Origin: Thermodesulfobacterium sp.
GTDB taxonomy: Bacteria > Desulfobacterota > Thermodesulfobacteria > Thermodesulfobacteriales > Thermodesulfobacteriaceae
NCBI GenBank assembly: GCA_017656385.1
Contig: JACDNX010000002.1
Span: forward strand, 62,001-126,000
DNA length: 64,000 nt
Direction: 5' to 3'
In this document: piece after piece, positions 20,455 to 29,158 of the stretch
How the letters are laid out: every line of letters starts with the position of its first letter
Numbering within the stretch: the stretch's first letter is position 1
Notes under the pieces: generated by a model
What the model saw: only the letters and a program-made list of their open reading frames with translations
What the model was told of the DNA's origin: nothing
Database searches by the model: none
Program-made: the position numbers and the translations under genes

Positions 20455-20751
20455 ATGAAGAATATTGGAGAGATAAAGAAAATTTTTGATGTGTATAAAC
20501 CTATTTTAAAAGAGAAATTTAAAGTAAAAGAGATTGGTATTTTTGGTTCCTATGCAAGAGGAGAAGGGACTTTTACAAGTGATATAGATATTCTGGTAGA
20601 TTTTGAAAAGGAAGGAAAGACCTTTGATAATTATATGGAACTTAAATATTTTCTTGAGGAGTTGTTAGGTTTAGAAGTTGACCTTGTAATGAAAGGAGCT
20701 TTAAAGAAAGAACTTAAAGATGTTATACTAAAAGAGGTTATATATGTCTAA
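20455..20751 (+). CDS. mntA: MNT-domain nucleotidyltransferase antitoxin (MntA type)
   Basis: The 98-residue protein carries the minimal nucleotidyltransferase motif GSX10DXD exactly (G31-S32 to D43-x-D45). In the MntA/HepT (type VII) toxin-antitoxin systems such an enzyme adds AMP to a Tyr in the HEPN toxin and silences it. I start at the ATG at 20455, with GGGG upstream; an in-frame ATG at 20422 would add 11 residues. Its end overlaps the HEPN gene by 8 bp. The antitoxin role is inferred from the family and from the neighbour. Confidence 0.88.
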   Translation: MKNIGEIKKIFDVYKPILKEKFKVKEIGIFGSYARGEGTFTSDIDILVDFEKEGKTFDNYMELKYFLEELLGLEVDLVMKGALKKELKDVILKEVIYV

Positions 20752-21085
20752 GCGAGATATAAAAGTAATTTTAAAAGATATCTTAGATGAAGTTACTAAA
20801 ATTGAGAAATTCACGAAAGATGTTAACTATGAGATTTTTTTAAACGATGAAATGAGATACTATGCAGTAATAAGATGTTTAGAAATTATAGGTGAAGCAG
20901 TTAGGCAATTACCAGAAGATTTTAAGACAAATTATCCTTTCATAGAATGGCGTAAAATAGTAGATTTACGTAATATTTTAATCCACGAATATTTTGGTAT
21001 AGAACCAGAAATTATTTGGGATATTGTGAAAAACAAAATACCCATTTTGAAGCAATTTATTGAAGAAATACTTAAGAAAATTTAA
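20744..21085 (+). CDS. hepT: HEPN-domain RNase toxin (HepT/DUF86)
   Basis: The 113-residue helical protein has the HepT motif RX4HXY (R76, H81, Y83). In characterised systems the Arg and His form the RNase site and the Tyr is the residue AMPylated by MntA. All three are intact here, so the toxin should be active and controllable. The gene overlaps mntA and lies between 27-bp direct repeats. Confidence 0.88.
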   Translation: MSKRDIKVILKDILDEVTKIEKFTKDVNYEIFLNDEMRYYAVIRCLEIIGEAVRQLPEDFKTNYPFIEWRKIVDLRNILIHEYFGIEPEIIWDIVKNKIPILKQFIEEILKKI

Positions 21086-21153
21086 AGCCCTGCTCAAATT
21101 TCGCTGGGGACTGAGATCAAAAATAGAGGTACTTTTATGGATAGAAGAAGTCG

Positions 21154-21219
21154 AGAAAATTGCAGGAATGGCCAAGTTCGGATATACCTAACCTCCTCCT
21201 ACCACTTCCGAAGTGGTAG
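21154..21219 (+). repeat. Direct repeat copy 2 with the second hairpin
   Basis: 21154-21180 is an exact copy of the 27-bp repeat at 20305-20331. It is followed, after a short spacer, by a second copy of the hairpin core at 21194-21219, whose stem is about 10 bp (21199-21208 and 21210-21219). The order is hairpin-repeat on the left side and repeat-hairpin on the right, so the gene pair is framed symmetrically. Confidence 0.8.
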
Positions 21220-21324
21220 ATTGGTAGATGGGGTAGGATATTGACAAAAGGGGGATTTTGGATTAATTACTTTTTTATAATTGATGTTACAATTTTGATA
21301 TTTTTGTAAAAATAGGTGAAAAAT

Positions 21325-21759
21325 ATGGAATATTTAAAACAGATAGTAGATTATGGAATTATAGGAATCCTCGTTTTACTTAGCATTATTTCTGTAGCTA
21401 TAGCTATAGAAAGAATAGGGTATTACAGGAAGGTTGATGTGTTAAAGTTTTCAAATGTTAAAGAGCTTGAAACAGATCTAACCAGAGGGCTCCATATCAT
21501 TGCAACCATCGGTGCCAATGCTCCTTATATTGGACTTCTCGGGACTGTTCTTGGAATTATGCTCACCTTTTATACCATAGGGCAGGAAGGACTCGTTGAC
21601 AGTAAAAAAGTGATGGTTGGGCTTGCTCTTGCTCTCAAAGCTACAGCAATGGGGCTTCTCGTAGCTATACCCTCTATTTTTCTTTATAACTTCCTTTTAA
21701 GAAAGGTAAAAGAAAAGCTTACTTTTTGGGAAGTAAAAAATGGAAGAAAAAGAGTTTGA
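21325..21759 (+). CDS. exbB: ExbB/TolQ-type proton channel subunit
   Basis: The 144-residue protein (start at the ATG at 21325) has three hydrophobic segments, about residues 10-30, 58-82 and 95-120. The GANAPYIGLLGTVLGIM segment is the MotA/TolQ/ExbB signature. It conducts protons across the inner membrane to energise TonB. It is short for ExbB and lacks the long cytoplasmic loop insertions. The stop lies 20 bp inside exbD. A GTG at 21316 is an alternative start. Confidence 0.9.
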   Translation: MEYLKQIVDYGIIGILVLLSIISVAIAIERIGYYRKVDVLKFSNVKELETDLTRGLHIIATIGANAPYIGLLGTVLGIMLTFYTIGQEGLVDSKKVMVGLALALKATAMGLLVAIPSIFLYNFLLRKVKEKLTFWEVKNGRKRV

Positions 21760-22120
21760 TTACATTAATGTAATACCTCTGGTTGATATAATGCTTGTTT
21801 TGTTAACTATTGTTCTTGTTACTGCTACCTTTATTGTTCAGGGAAGCATTCCCGTAAGACTTCCAGCTTCTAAACATGCTGATGTTAAAAACATAAGAAG
21901 TTTTCAAGTTACTATTAATGAAAAAGGAGATATTTTTTTTGAAAGAAGGAAAGTTAGCCTGAAAGAGCTTGAAGAAATTGTAAAAAATCTCAATAAGGAT
22001 TCTTATATATCCATATTTGCTGATAAATCAGCAAAGGTTCAGAGTTTGGTAGCAGTTCTTGATATACTGAAAAAATATCAAATCGAAAAAGCTGTGATTA
22101 AAACTGAACTTATAAGATGA
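21740..22120 (+). CDS. exbD: ExbD/TolR-type biopolymer transport protein
   Basis: This 126-residue protein has a short cytoplasmic N-terminus, one membrane helix (about residues 14-34) and a periplasmic domain. The membrane Asp of the family is present at the start of the helix in PLVDIMLVLL and carries protons together with ExbB. It overlaps exbB by 20 bp and its stop overlaps the tonB start by 4 bp, so the three proteins are made together. Confidence 0.92.
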   Translation: MEEKEFDYINVIPLVDIMLVLLTIVLVTATFIVQGSIPVRLPASKHADVKNIRSFQVTINEKGDIFFERRKVSLKELEEIVKNLNKDSYISIFADKSAKVQSLVAVLDILKKYQIEKAVIKTELIR

Positions 22121-22911
22121 TAAAACTGAAAGCTCTTTTATTTTCTATTTTTATCCATTTCTTGGTCTCACTAAGTTTTTTGGTACTCTTTAGATTAAAT
22201 GGGCAAGCTCCAGCAAAGTATGTTGAAATAAATCTCTCTCTGGCAGACTTAACAAGAATTCAACCCCATTCCTTTAAAAAAAGTTCTAAATCAGGAAGTA
22301 AGAAAAATATAAATGCAATACAAAAAAAAGAAAAAGCCAAAAAAGAGAAAGAAAAGGTTTTAAAAGAGCCTGTTGTTAGTAATTTTATAAAAGAGCCTAA
22401 AAAAGAACAAAAAGTTGAGAAAATAACTGATAAAGTTATTAAAAACACCTATGTGAAAAACGAGAATAAAGAAACTGCTGAAAAAGAAAAAGGAGATAAA
22501 GAAAAAGGTGGGCAAAATATCGGCATGATTAAAAAAGAAACTCAGGGAAAAGGGGGTACAGGGATTTATGAAGGTAAAACCGGAGAAGGAGAAAAGGGGA
22601 GAGGTGGATTAAATCTGGATAAAGAAAGAGAAAAATTTCTTTTGGAAAAACTCTATATAATTTCTAAAATTGTTCAAAAAAATATCAGTTATCCTTATAT
22701 TGCTCGGAAAATGGGCTGGGAAGGTAGGGTAGTGGTATCTTTTATCCTTACTAAAGAGGGTAAAATTAATCTTTTAACTGTTGAAAAGTCTTCTGGATAT
22801 GATGTTCTTGATGAAAATGCAATAAAGACAATTAAAAAGGTTTCAAAATATTTTCCCTTGCCACCTCTTGATGTAAAGATAAAACTCCCTATTTCGTATA
22901 AACTTGATTAA
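22117..22911 (+). CDS. tonB: TonB energy-transducing protein
   Basis: The protein has one N-terminal membrane helix (about residues 7-25), then a long Lys/Glu- and Gly-rich periplasm-spanning region (about 45-165). The C-terminal TonB domain (about 185-264) contains the YPYIARKMGWEGRVVVSF pattern. The linker uses Lys-Glu rather than the usual Pro-Lys repeats. With ExbB and ExbD it powers uptake through outer-membrane receptors; no TonB-dependent receptor lies in this window. Confidence 0.9.
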   Translation: MIKLKALLFSIFIHFLVSLSFLVLFRLNGQAPAKYVEINLSLADLTRIQPHSFKKSSKSGSKKNINAIQKKEKAKKEKEKVLKEPVVSNFIKEPKKEQKVEKITDKVIKNTYVKNENKETAEKEKGDKEKGGQNIGMIKKETQGKGGTGIYEGKTGEGEKGRGGLNLDKEREKFLLEKLYIISKIVQKNISYPYIARKMGWEGRVVVSFILTKEGKINLLTVEKSSGYDVLDENAIKTIKKVSKYFPLPPLDVKIKLPISYKLD

Positions 22912-22967
22912 ATTAAAAAATTATTTAAAATAGTCTCAAAGGTAATATTAATTTATGGGGGTGTGTT

Positions 22968-23345
22968 ATGAAAAAGGTTGTAATAGTTAAGTGTCAAATG
23001 ATTAGCAATCAAAATTTGTGTCCTGGTGATGCAAAATGTATGGTTGCTTTTATGCGTAGAGAAGGTGAGTTTGAAAGGTATAAAAATGAGGATGCACACA
23101 TAATTGGAATTGTGGATTGTGGAGGATGTGAAGGAAATAAAAATAGAGTAGTATGCAGTTTAGCACTTTTAAAACTTCAGTTAGCAGCTTTAAAGGAAAA
23201 ACCAGATGTAGTTCATGTTGGAACATGTATTATGAAGTTCTGTAAAAGAAAAGATGACCTTATTGCAGCTATTAAAGAAAAAGCAGGTGTTGAAGTAGTT
23301 GAAGGAACACATTCTTATGCTCCTCCTACTATTTTTGGAAGTTAA
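22968..23345 (+). CDS. CGGC-domain protein, probable metal or cluster binder
   Basis: The 125-residue protein contains the CGGC motif (residues 52-55, in VDCGGCEGN) plus six other cysteines, near residues 10, 18, 24, 64, 83 and 88. This pattern defines the CGGC domain, predicted to bind metal. It is small, soluble and without partners in the operon. The start follows a GGGGGTG box. Function is unknown; cysteine density suggests redox or metal handling. Confidence 0.8.
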   Translation: MKKVVIVKCQMISNQNLCPGDAKCMVAFMRREGEFERYKNEDAHIIGIVDCGGCEGNKNRVVCSLALLKLQLAALKEKPDVVHVGTCIMKFCKRKDDLIAAIKEKAGVEVVEGTHSYAPPTIFGS

Positions 23346-23378
23346 TTAAATAAACTTCATTTCAGGTAATAAATCTTT

Positions 23379-24719
23379 ATGCGAGTTATCATTGTTGGTG
23401 CAGGAGAGGTAGGGTATAACATTGCTAAATTTTTGATCCATGAAGAAATCGATGTAGTCATAATTGACAGAGATGGAGAAAAATTGAAAAAGATATCAGA
23501 AGAGCTTGATATCGCAACCATAGAAGGTGAAGGAAGTGACCCATCTGTTTTTAAAGAAGCAGGTGCAAAAAATGCGGACATATTAATAGCAGTAACCAAT
23601 AGTGATGAAACTAACATGATAGCGTGCTTGCTTGGGAAGGCAATGTTTGATATAAAAAGAAGAATTGCCAGAATTAGAAATCCTGATTATTTTTTTAACA
23701 AAGAGCTTCTCGGAAAAGATTACCTTGACATAGATCCTGCAATCAATCCAGAGTTTGAAACAGCAAAAGCCATTTTAAGAATTTTAGAAATTCCTTTTGC
23801 TACAGAAGTTATAGAATTTGAAGGCGGAAAAATTGTAGTTGCTGGATTAAAAATTCCGACACAAAGTAAAGTTAGTAATAAAGAGCTAAAATACCTGCGA
23901 AGCATTATTAATAAGGACTTTATTATAGGAATAGTCAAAAGAAACGAAGACATTATAGTTCCACGAGGAGAAGATGTGATTAAAGAGGGAGATGTTGTAT
24001 ATATACCGTTAAAAAAAGAAGAGGCAATGGAGATTGCCAAGGCTTTTGATATCCCGGTTTTTCCTACACAAAAGGTAATGATAGTGGGAGGAGGTAGAAT
24101 AGGATACTACATTGCTAAAGAATTAGAAGGAAAAGTTGATGTGAAAATAATAGAGAAAAACGAAGAAAAGTGTAAATTTTTAAGCAAAAACTTAAGTAAA
24201 GCACTGATTCTTTATGGAGATGGAACAGACAAAGATCTTTTACTTGAGGAGAACATAAAAGATATGGATGCTTATATTACAGTATCTGGAAATGATGAAA
24301 TGAATATAATGGGTGCTCTTCTTGCAAAAAAACTCGGAGTGAAAAAGGTGATAGCTCTTGTTAATAAACCAGATTACATCCCTCTTGCCTATGAACTCGG
24401 AGTGCAGTCTGTTTTAAGTCCAAGACTTTTGACTGCAAGTATAATTTTAAGATACTTGAGAAAAGGAGATGTTTTATCTCTAACTGCTGTTGCAGAAAAC
24501 AAAGTTGAAATAATGGAAGTACTGGGGAGTTACAAATCATCCATTGTTAATAAAGCACTTAAAGATATAAAATTTCCCAAAAATGCTGTAATTGGAGCAA
24601 TTGTGAGAGGAGGAGAAATAATAATTCCAAAAGGTGAAGATATAATAAAAGAAGGAGATAAATTAGTAATCTTTGCTCTTAAAGACTCAATAAAAGATGT
24701 AGAAAAGCTTCTCACTTAA
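23379..24719 (+). CDS. trkA: Trk potassium uptake regulator, two RCK domains
   Basis: Two tandem RCK_N/RCK_C modules span residues 1-220 and 225-446. Each opens with a nucleotide-binding loop, GAGEVGYNIA near residue 6 and GGGRIGYYIA near residue 234, and each ends in a TrkA_C segment. The double layout is that of TrkA rather than the single-module KtrA. It binds NAD(H)/ATP and gates the TrkH channel encoded 9 bp downstream. Confidence 0.93.
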   Translation: MRVIIVGAGEVGYNIAKFLIHEEIDVVIIDRDGEKLKKISEELDIATIEGEGSDPSVFKEAGAKNADILIAVTNSDETNMIACLLGKAMFDIKRRIARIRNPDYFFNKELLGKDYLDIDPAINPEFETAKAILRILEIPFATEVIEFEGGKIVVAGLKIPTQSKVSNKELKYLRSIINKDFIIGIVKRNEDIIVPRGEDVIKEGDVVYIPLKKEEAMEIAKAFDIPVFPTQKVMIVGGGRIGYYIAKELEGKVDVKIIEKNEEKCKFLSKNLSKALILYGDGTDKDLLLEENIKDMDAYITVSGNDEMNIMGALLAKKLGVKKVIALVNKPDYIPLAYELGVQSVLSPRLLTASIILRYLRKGDVLSLTAVAENKVEIMEVLGSYKSSIVNKALKDIKFPKNAVIGAIVRGGEIIIPKGEDIIKEGDKLVIFALKDSIKDVEKLLT

Positions 24720-24727
24720 AACCTCAA

Positions 24728-26176
24728 ATGAATATCAAAATCGTAGTTAATATAGTCAGCTTAAACTGTATTATTCTTTCTGTATTTATGCTCTTTCCTT
24801 TGGTAATATCTCTTATTTATAATACTTCTGAGGTTTACAGCTTTTTGATTTCTTTTTCTGTTACCTTTTTCACAGGAGTTTTTGTGTATTCTTTAACCAA
24901 AAAATATAAGCATGAAGAATTAAGATATAGAGAAGCTTTTGCAAGTGTTACTTTAACCTGGATAAGTGTAGCTTTTTTTGGAAGTTTGCCCTATCTCTTA
25001 ACCGGGACCTTAGGGTCTTTTACAAACGCCTATTTTGAAGCGATGTCAGGATTTACTACTACAGGAGCAAGTGTAATTACTGATGTTGAAAGCTTAAGGA
25101 AGGGGATCCTTTTTTGGAGAAGTATAACTCAGTGGATAGGAGGCATGGGAATAGTTGTTTTTGTTTTGGCAGTTCTTCCAGTTTTAGGAACAGGAGGAAT
25201 GCAGCTTTTTAAAGCTGAGGTTCCAGGGATTACAGTTGATAAACTAAGACCAAGAATTGTGGATACAGCAAAACTTTTATGGTCTATTTATGTAGGGATA
25301 ACTTTAATAATTGCTGGATTATATACTCTTTGTGGAATGAGCTGGTATGACGCAATTTGCCATGCTTTTACTACTATATCTACAGGTGGTTTTTCAACCA
25401 AGAATGCCAGTCTGTCTGCTTTTAACAGCCCTTTAATTGAATATGTAGCAGGATTTTGCATGCTGTTAGGAAGTATCAATTTTGGACTCTACTTTTTGCT
25501 GTTGAGAAGAGAGTTTAACAAAGTTTTAAACAATAGCGAATTGAGGTTTTATTTATCACTTGTTCTGATTTTAATCACATTAATTACTATTAATCTTAAA
25601 TTAACTGCTTATCAGTCCTTAGAAGAATCTTTTAGATACACACTTTTTCAAATAATATCTCTTATAACCACCACAGGTTATGCTACAGCAGATTATACAA
25701 AGTGGAACTTTTTTGCTCAGACAATTATACTGTTTTTGATGTTTTTAGGTGGTATGGTAGGTTCTACAGCAGGAGGAATAAAGCAACTCAGAATTTATAT
25801 CATGATAAAACAAATATATAAAGAATTTTACCATCTAATTCATCCCCGTGCTGTAACTTCTATCAAGATAAATGATCGGACTTTAAATCAGGAAATATGT
25901 GATAGCATATGGACTTTCATATTTCTTGCTTTTATTGTTTGGATAATAAGCAGTATTATGGTTTCAGCAACAGGTTTAGATGTGCTAACCTCACTTTCTT
26001 CAGTAGCTTCGGCTCTAAACAATGTGGGGCCAGCCTTAGGCAAAGCCGGACCTACGACTACTTATGCCTCTTTTCCTGTTCTTGCTAAGTGGGTTCTCGT
26101 TTTCTGTATGCTTGTAGGAAGGCTTGAATACTATACAGTGTTAATTCTCTTTGTGCCAGCTTTCTGGAAGAAATAG
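24728..26176 (+). CDS. trkH: Trk potassium transporter membrane subunit
   Basis: The 482-residue membrane protein has the four-fold M1-P-M2 repeat of TrkH/KtrB. Selectivity-filter-like segments include TTTGASV near residue 111, TISTGGFS near 219 and TTTGYA near 313. It imports K+ with TrkA. Its last 36 bp overlap the convergent DUF488 gene on the other strand. Confidence 0.92.
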   Translation: MNIKIVVNIVSLNCIILSVFMLFPLVISLIYNTSEVYSFLISFSVTFFTGVFVYSLTKKYKHEELRYREAFASVTLTWISVAFFGSLPYLLTGTLGSFTNAYFEAMSGFTTTGASVITDVESLRKGILFWRSITQWIGGMGIVVFVLAVLPVLGTGGMQLFKAEVPGITVDKLRPRIVDTAKLLWSIYVGITLIIAGLYTLCGMSWYDAICHAFTTISTGGFSTKNASLSAFNSPLIEYVAGFCMLLGSINFGLYFLLLRREFNKVLNNSELRFYLSLVLILITLITINLKLTAYQSLEESFRYTLFQIISLITTTGYATADYTKWNFFAQTIILFLMFLGGMVGSTAGGIKQLRIYIMIKQIYKEFYHLIHPRAVTSIKINDRTLNQEICDSIWTFIFLAFIVWIISSIMVSATGLDVLTSLSSVASALNNVGPALGKAGPTTTYASFPVLAKWVLVFCMLVGRLEYYTVLILFVPAFWKK

Positions 26177-26599
26177 AGCAATTTTTGGTTTCCAGATTTT
26201 ATTCTTTTCAATAATATGCAGCACTTCAATCCCCCTTTCTTCTAAAGCTTTTGCTATAAATCTTCTGTGGCATCTCCAGGGAAACTTTTCAGCACATATA
26301 ATACAGGTTAATTGTCTTTCAGCAATTTTTATAAGTTTCCCTAAAGCATTTTTAAAGACAGAAGTTTTCATGTAGTTTTCATAACTTTCTATTCTATAAC
26401 CACCAAGTTCTTCCAGATGATAATAAGAAATGGAGTTTTCAGGTAAAATTTTCATCAGATTTTCTTTTTTAAAATGGGGAAATCTCTGAGAAGTTGCCCA
26501 CCTTCTTACATCTATTACAGCTTCAATTTTATAAAGTTTTAAAATTTCAAGAAACTCTTCTTCGGTTCTGTTTGAAGTTCCAAGAGTATAAATCAGCAT
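26141..26599 (-). CDS. DUF488 family protein
   Basis: The 152-residue protein shows the DUF488 features: an N-terminal TLGTSNRTEEEF segment, VIDVRRW near residue 34 and a CAEKFPWRCHR motif near 101. The last has two Cys and a His that may bind metal or form an active site. The biochemical role of the family is not established. It converges with trkH, sharing 36 bp of coding sequence at the 3' ends, and is followed in the same direction (upstream) by the flavin reductase gene. Confidence 0.85.
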   Translation of the reverse strand: MLIYTLGTSNRTEEEFLEILKLYKIEAVIDVRRWATSQRFPHFKKENLMKILPENSISYYHLEELGGYRIESYENYMKTSVFKNALGKLIKIAERQLTCIICAEKFPWRCHRRFIAKALEERGIEVLHIIEKNKIWKPKIALFLPESWHKEN

Positions 26600-26608
26600 T
26601 TAAAAACT

Positions 26609-27127
26609 TTATTTTGGTAAATAAAATTTTTTAGAAGAAAAGGTAAAAGCTTTACCACCTTTGTGAAGGGGAAGCCTCCAAAATTCTTTATAGCCGTATT
26701 CATCAAAATCAGAAGCCTCCCAGCTTTTAACTTCTCCTATGTAAAATACCACCTCTCCAACTTCAACTTCTCTTATAACCTTACATTCAAGACTTGCAAG
26801 TGTGTTTTCTATCAGGGGAACACTTAGAGCTTTTCCACGTTTAATTTTTATGTTAAAAGTAGAAACTTTATTTACTTCTTTCCCGCTTGATGTGCCAACT
26901 TTCCAGATAAGATTAATATCTTCTGTTATGTTTACTGAAAATTCTTTATATTTTTTGATAAGAGTGTGAGTGAAGTGCTCTTTATCACAGGCAAAACCAA
27001 CAGCAGGCACATCTTCTGCAATTGGGGTTATCCAAGAGCAAGCCATAAAATTAACTTCTCCCTCTTCTATATTTCCACTTCCTATAATAACAACAGGTCT
27101 TGGATGTAAAGTTCTGTAAAATTTCAT
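26609..27127 (-). CDS. Flavin reductase-like FMN-binding protein
   Basis: The protein has 172 residues with the split-barrel fold of the flavin reductase-like family: RTLHPRPVVIIGSG at the start, a MACSWITPI segment near residue 28 and a C-terminal WRLPLHKGGK motif. Such proteins bind FMN and either supply reduced flavin or act as small redox proteins in anaerobes. A GGAGGG site precedes the ATG. It is transcribed with the DUF488 gene (9-bp gap) and divergently from the thioesterase. Confidence 0.82.
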   Translation of the reverse strand: MKFYRTLHPRPVVIIGSGNIEEGEVNFMACSWITPIAEDVPAVGFACDKEHFTHTLIKKYKEFSVNITEDINLIWKVGTSSGKEVNKVSTFNIKIKRGKALSVPLIENTLASLECKVIREVEVGEVVFYIGEVKSWEASDFDEYGYKEFWRLPLHKGGKAFTFSSKKFYLPK

Positions 27128-27260
27128 AGAATACCCTCCTGCAATTTTTTATAATTTTAATTACAAAATTTAGTATATCAAAAAACTTTATTTTTGCTTT
27201 CTTGGAGCTTTTATTATAATATTTTTTAAAAATTAAGCTAAAGGAGGAGGTAGATTTTAA

Positions 27261-27686
27261 ATGGATGAAAAGATTTATGAAAAAGTTAAAAACTACATTT
27301 ATCAGAATGACAAACTTTTTGGATTTTTGGGAGCCCAAATAACAGAGATGAGAGAAGGTTTTGCAGAGGTTGAGATGCAAGTTAAAGAAAATCATTTAAA
27401 CGCTGCCGAAGTTTGTCAGGGAGGGGTGATTTTTACTTTAGCTGATCTTGCTTTTGCTCTTGCTTCAAATTCTTATGGAACTCTGGCACTTGCTATAAAA
27501 GCACATATTACCTATATAAAACCTGCCAGAGCTGGAGATACACTTGTTGCTCGTGCTCAGGAATTTCATAGAGGTAAAACCCTTGCTACATATCACATTA
27601 CAGTAAGCAAAAAAGACACCGGCGAGAAAGTGGCTTTTTTTGAGGGTATGGTTTATCGCTTTGACGAACCTATTTTTAAAGAATAA
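27261..27686 (+). CDS. PaaI-type hotdog thioesterase
   Basis: The 141-residue protein is a single hotdog domain. The NAAEVCQGGVIFTLADLAF segment holds the family's active-site Asn and the loop leading to the Asp/Glu helix. It would hydrolyse an acyl- or aryl-CoA thioester. A very strong AAGGAGGAGG site lies upstream. It is transcribed away from the flavin reductase gene across a 130-bp AT-rich gap that must hold both promoters. Confidence 0.88.
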   Translation: MDEKIYEKVKNYIYQNDKLFGFLGAQITEMREGFAEVEMQVKENHLNAAEVCQGGVIFTLADLAFALASNSYGTLALAIKAHITYIKPARAGDTLVARAQEFHRGKTLATYHITVSKKDTGEKVAFFEGMVYRFDEPIFKE

Positions 27687-27976
27687 CCTGCCATAATAGT
27701 AAAAAAATTTCCAGAAAAGTTTTACCTGAAACTGGCTTTTAGATAAAATTATAGATAAAATCTCGATTAACATGGGATAGCTCTACTCGTCTAATGGGAT
27801 AACCTGCGTTTTCAATCACCCTTGGATACTGAAGCCCCACTATAATTTATACTCCACTCCTCTGACACCATTATCTCAAAAATTTTCTTAAATTTTTGTA
27901 AAAATTTCTTTCATCACTCGCTGAGTAGTCTAATTGCGAATTTTAGTTTGGACTTTTTCCCTTAGTAATTAATAGC

Positions 27977-28006
27977 TTGACAAATCTTAAAATTTGAGTA
28001 TATACT
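27977..28006 (+). promoter_or_regulatory. Probable sigma-70 promoter of vapBC
   Basis: TTGACA (27977-27982) is followed after 18 bp by TATACT (28001-28006); TATATA two bases earlier gives a 16-bp spacing. The VapB start is 32 bp downstream, after a GGAGG site. The remaining 290 bases back to the thioesterase (27687-27976) hold no gene that I can see. Confidence 0.7.
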
Positions 28007-28037
28007 TTCAAATATATATCAAACTTTTGGAGGAATT

Positions 28038-28283
28038 ATGCAAAGAAAAATGAAAGTAGCTAAGCTATTTAATAATGGTAGAAGTCAGGCTGTCCGATTA
28101 CCAAAAGAGTTCAGATTTAAAGAAAAAGAAGTTTATATTACGAAAATAGACGACTTTGTAGTCTTAATTCCTAAAAAAGACAAGTGGGAATTAGCAAAAA
28201 AGCTACTTATGGAAATAGAAGATTTTACAGATGAATTTATGGAAAATAGAAATATCCTTCAGCAAACAAGGGAGCTATTTTAG
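28038..28283 (+). CDS. vapB: VapB-type antitoxin (AbrB/SpoVT-like)
   Basis: The 81-residue protein has the swapped-hairpin AbrB-like DNA-binding start: AKLFNNGRSQAVRLPKEFRF is the hallmark of VapB antitoxins. The C-terminal tail (about residues 50-81) would bind and block the PIN toxin. It overlaps vapC by one base. It would repress its own promoter at 27977-28006, as VapB proteins do. This pair runs opposite to the neighbouring toxin-antitoxin units. Confidence 0.9.
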   Translation: MQRKMKVAKLFNNGRSQAVRLPKEFRFKEKEVYITKIDDFVVLIPKKDKWELAKKLLMEIEDFTDEFMENRNILQQTRELF

Positions 28284-28687
28284 TGATTTATCTTTTAGAT
28301 ACAAACGTCATAGCTTATCTTATCAAGCACAAAGACTTAAAGTTATTTAACAAATTTGAAGAAATAGCCAAAAAACATCAAATAGGAATTTCCTCAATTA
28401 CCTATGCTGAAATATGTCATGGACTGGAAAAGAAAAACAGTGAAAAGTTAAAAATAAAAGTGTTGACCTTTTTAGAAGTATTTGAAATTTATCCGTTTGA
28501 CGAAAAGGCTGCTTTTGAGTATGGGAAAATCAGGGCTCAATTGGAAAGGGAAGGTAATCTGATTGGTATACTGGATATGCTTATAGCTGCTCATGCTAAA
28601 TCATTAAATGCTATTTTAATTACAAATAACGAAAAAGAATTTAAAAAGGTTAAGGGTTTAGCTGTAGAAAACTGGTGTAAAAATTAA
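28283..28687 (+). CDS. vapC: VapC PIN-domain toxin
   Basis: The 134-residue PIN domain has the acidic active site of VapC ribonucleases: Asp in LLDTNVIAYL near residue 6, Glu in YAEICHGL near 42, Asp in GILDMLIAAHA near 97 and ITNNEKEF near 114. It starts with GTG overlapping the vapB stop. All acidic positions are present, so it should be active. It ends next to the first attC-like site. Confidence 0.9.
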   Translation: MIYLLDTNVIAYLIKHKDLKLFNKFEEIAKKHQIGISSITYAEICHGLEKKNSEKLKIKVLTFLEVFEIYPFDEKAAFEYGKIRAQLEREGNLIGILDMLIAAHAKSLNAILITNNEKEFKKVKGLAVENWCKN

Positions 28688-28696
28688 AATTTTTCA

Positions 28697-28758
28697 ATCT
28701 AACGCCTAAACTCAGCAGCGGAGGGCGGGAAGGCCGTCTGCTGAAGGGGATTGTTAGA
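28697..28758 (-). other. attC-like recombination site A
   Basis: Read on the minus strand, the site runs from an outer R''-like CTCTAACAA box to an outer R'-like GCGTTAGAT box. Inner arms TCAGCAG and CTGCTGA pair over 7 bp. The shape is that of integron attC sites. The stop of the PIN gene lies in the outer box. Inner arms differ from sites E and F but keep pairing. Confidence 0.75.
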
Positions 28759-29158
28759 GGTTATTTCTATTATATATCTTTATCCCTTTAATTCGTTTAA
28801 AATGTGCTTCATTCAATGTTATTATTGGGAACTTCATTTCTAAAGCTGTTGCTCCTATAAAAATATCTCTAAACTCTATTAGTTGATTATTAAGCTTCAG
28901 TTCTTTATAAATCTCAGCAGAACGTTGAGCTATCTCATTTGTAAACGGTATTATTTCCAACCACTTCAGTAATTTTTCTAAATCTTCCTTGTGCCTCTTG
29001 GTGATAGCTCCGGCGTATAACTCAAACACAGTTATAGTTGAAATAAAACAATTAAAATCTAACTCTTTTAGTTTCCATAAATAACTATTTTGTTTCTTTT
29101 GTTTTCGCAAAAATTCTATTATTATGCTGGTATCAACTAAAATGTTTCTATTTTCCAT
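28754..29158 (-). CDS. PIN-domain toxin of cassette 1
   Basis: The protein has 134 residues with PIN acidic motifs: ILVDTSIIIEFL near residue 6, an FELYAG segment near 45, FRDIFIGATALEM near 95 and a LITLNEAHFKRIKGI end. It is a VapC-type ribonuclease by family. Its stop TAA lies in the outer box of attC-like site A, as is common in integron cassettes. It overlaps the upstream antitoxin gene by 22 bp. Confidence 0.85.
   Translation of the reverse strand: MENRNILVDTSIIIEFLRKQKKQNSYLWKLKELDFNCFISTITVFELYAGAITKRHKEDLEKLLKWLEIIPFTNEIAQRSAEIYKELKLNNQLIEFRDIFIGATALEMKFPIITLNEAHFKRIKGIKIYNRNNL

Noticed and set aside
21241-21281. TTGACA and TATAAT upstream of exbB as a promoter
   Set aside because: The two boxes are 29 bp apart, too far for a sigma-70 promoter.
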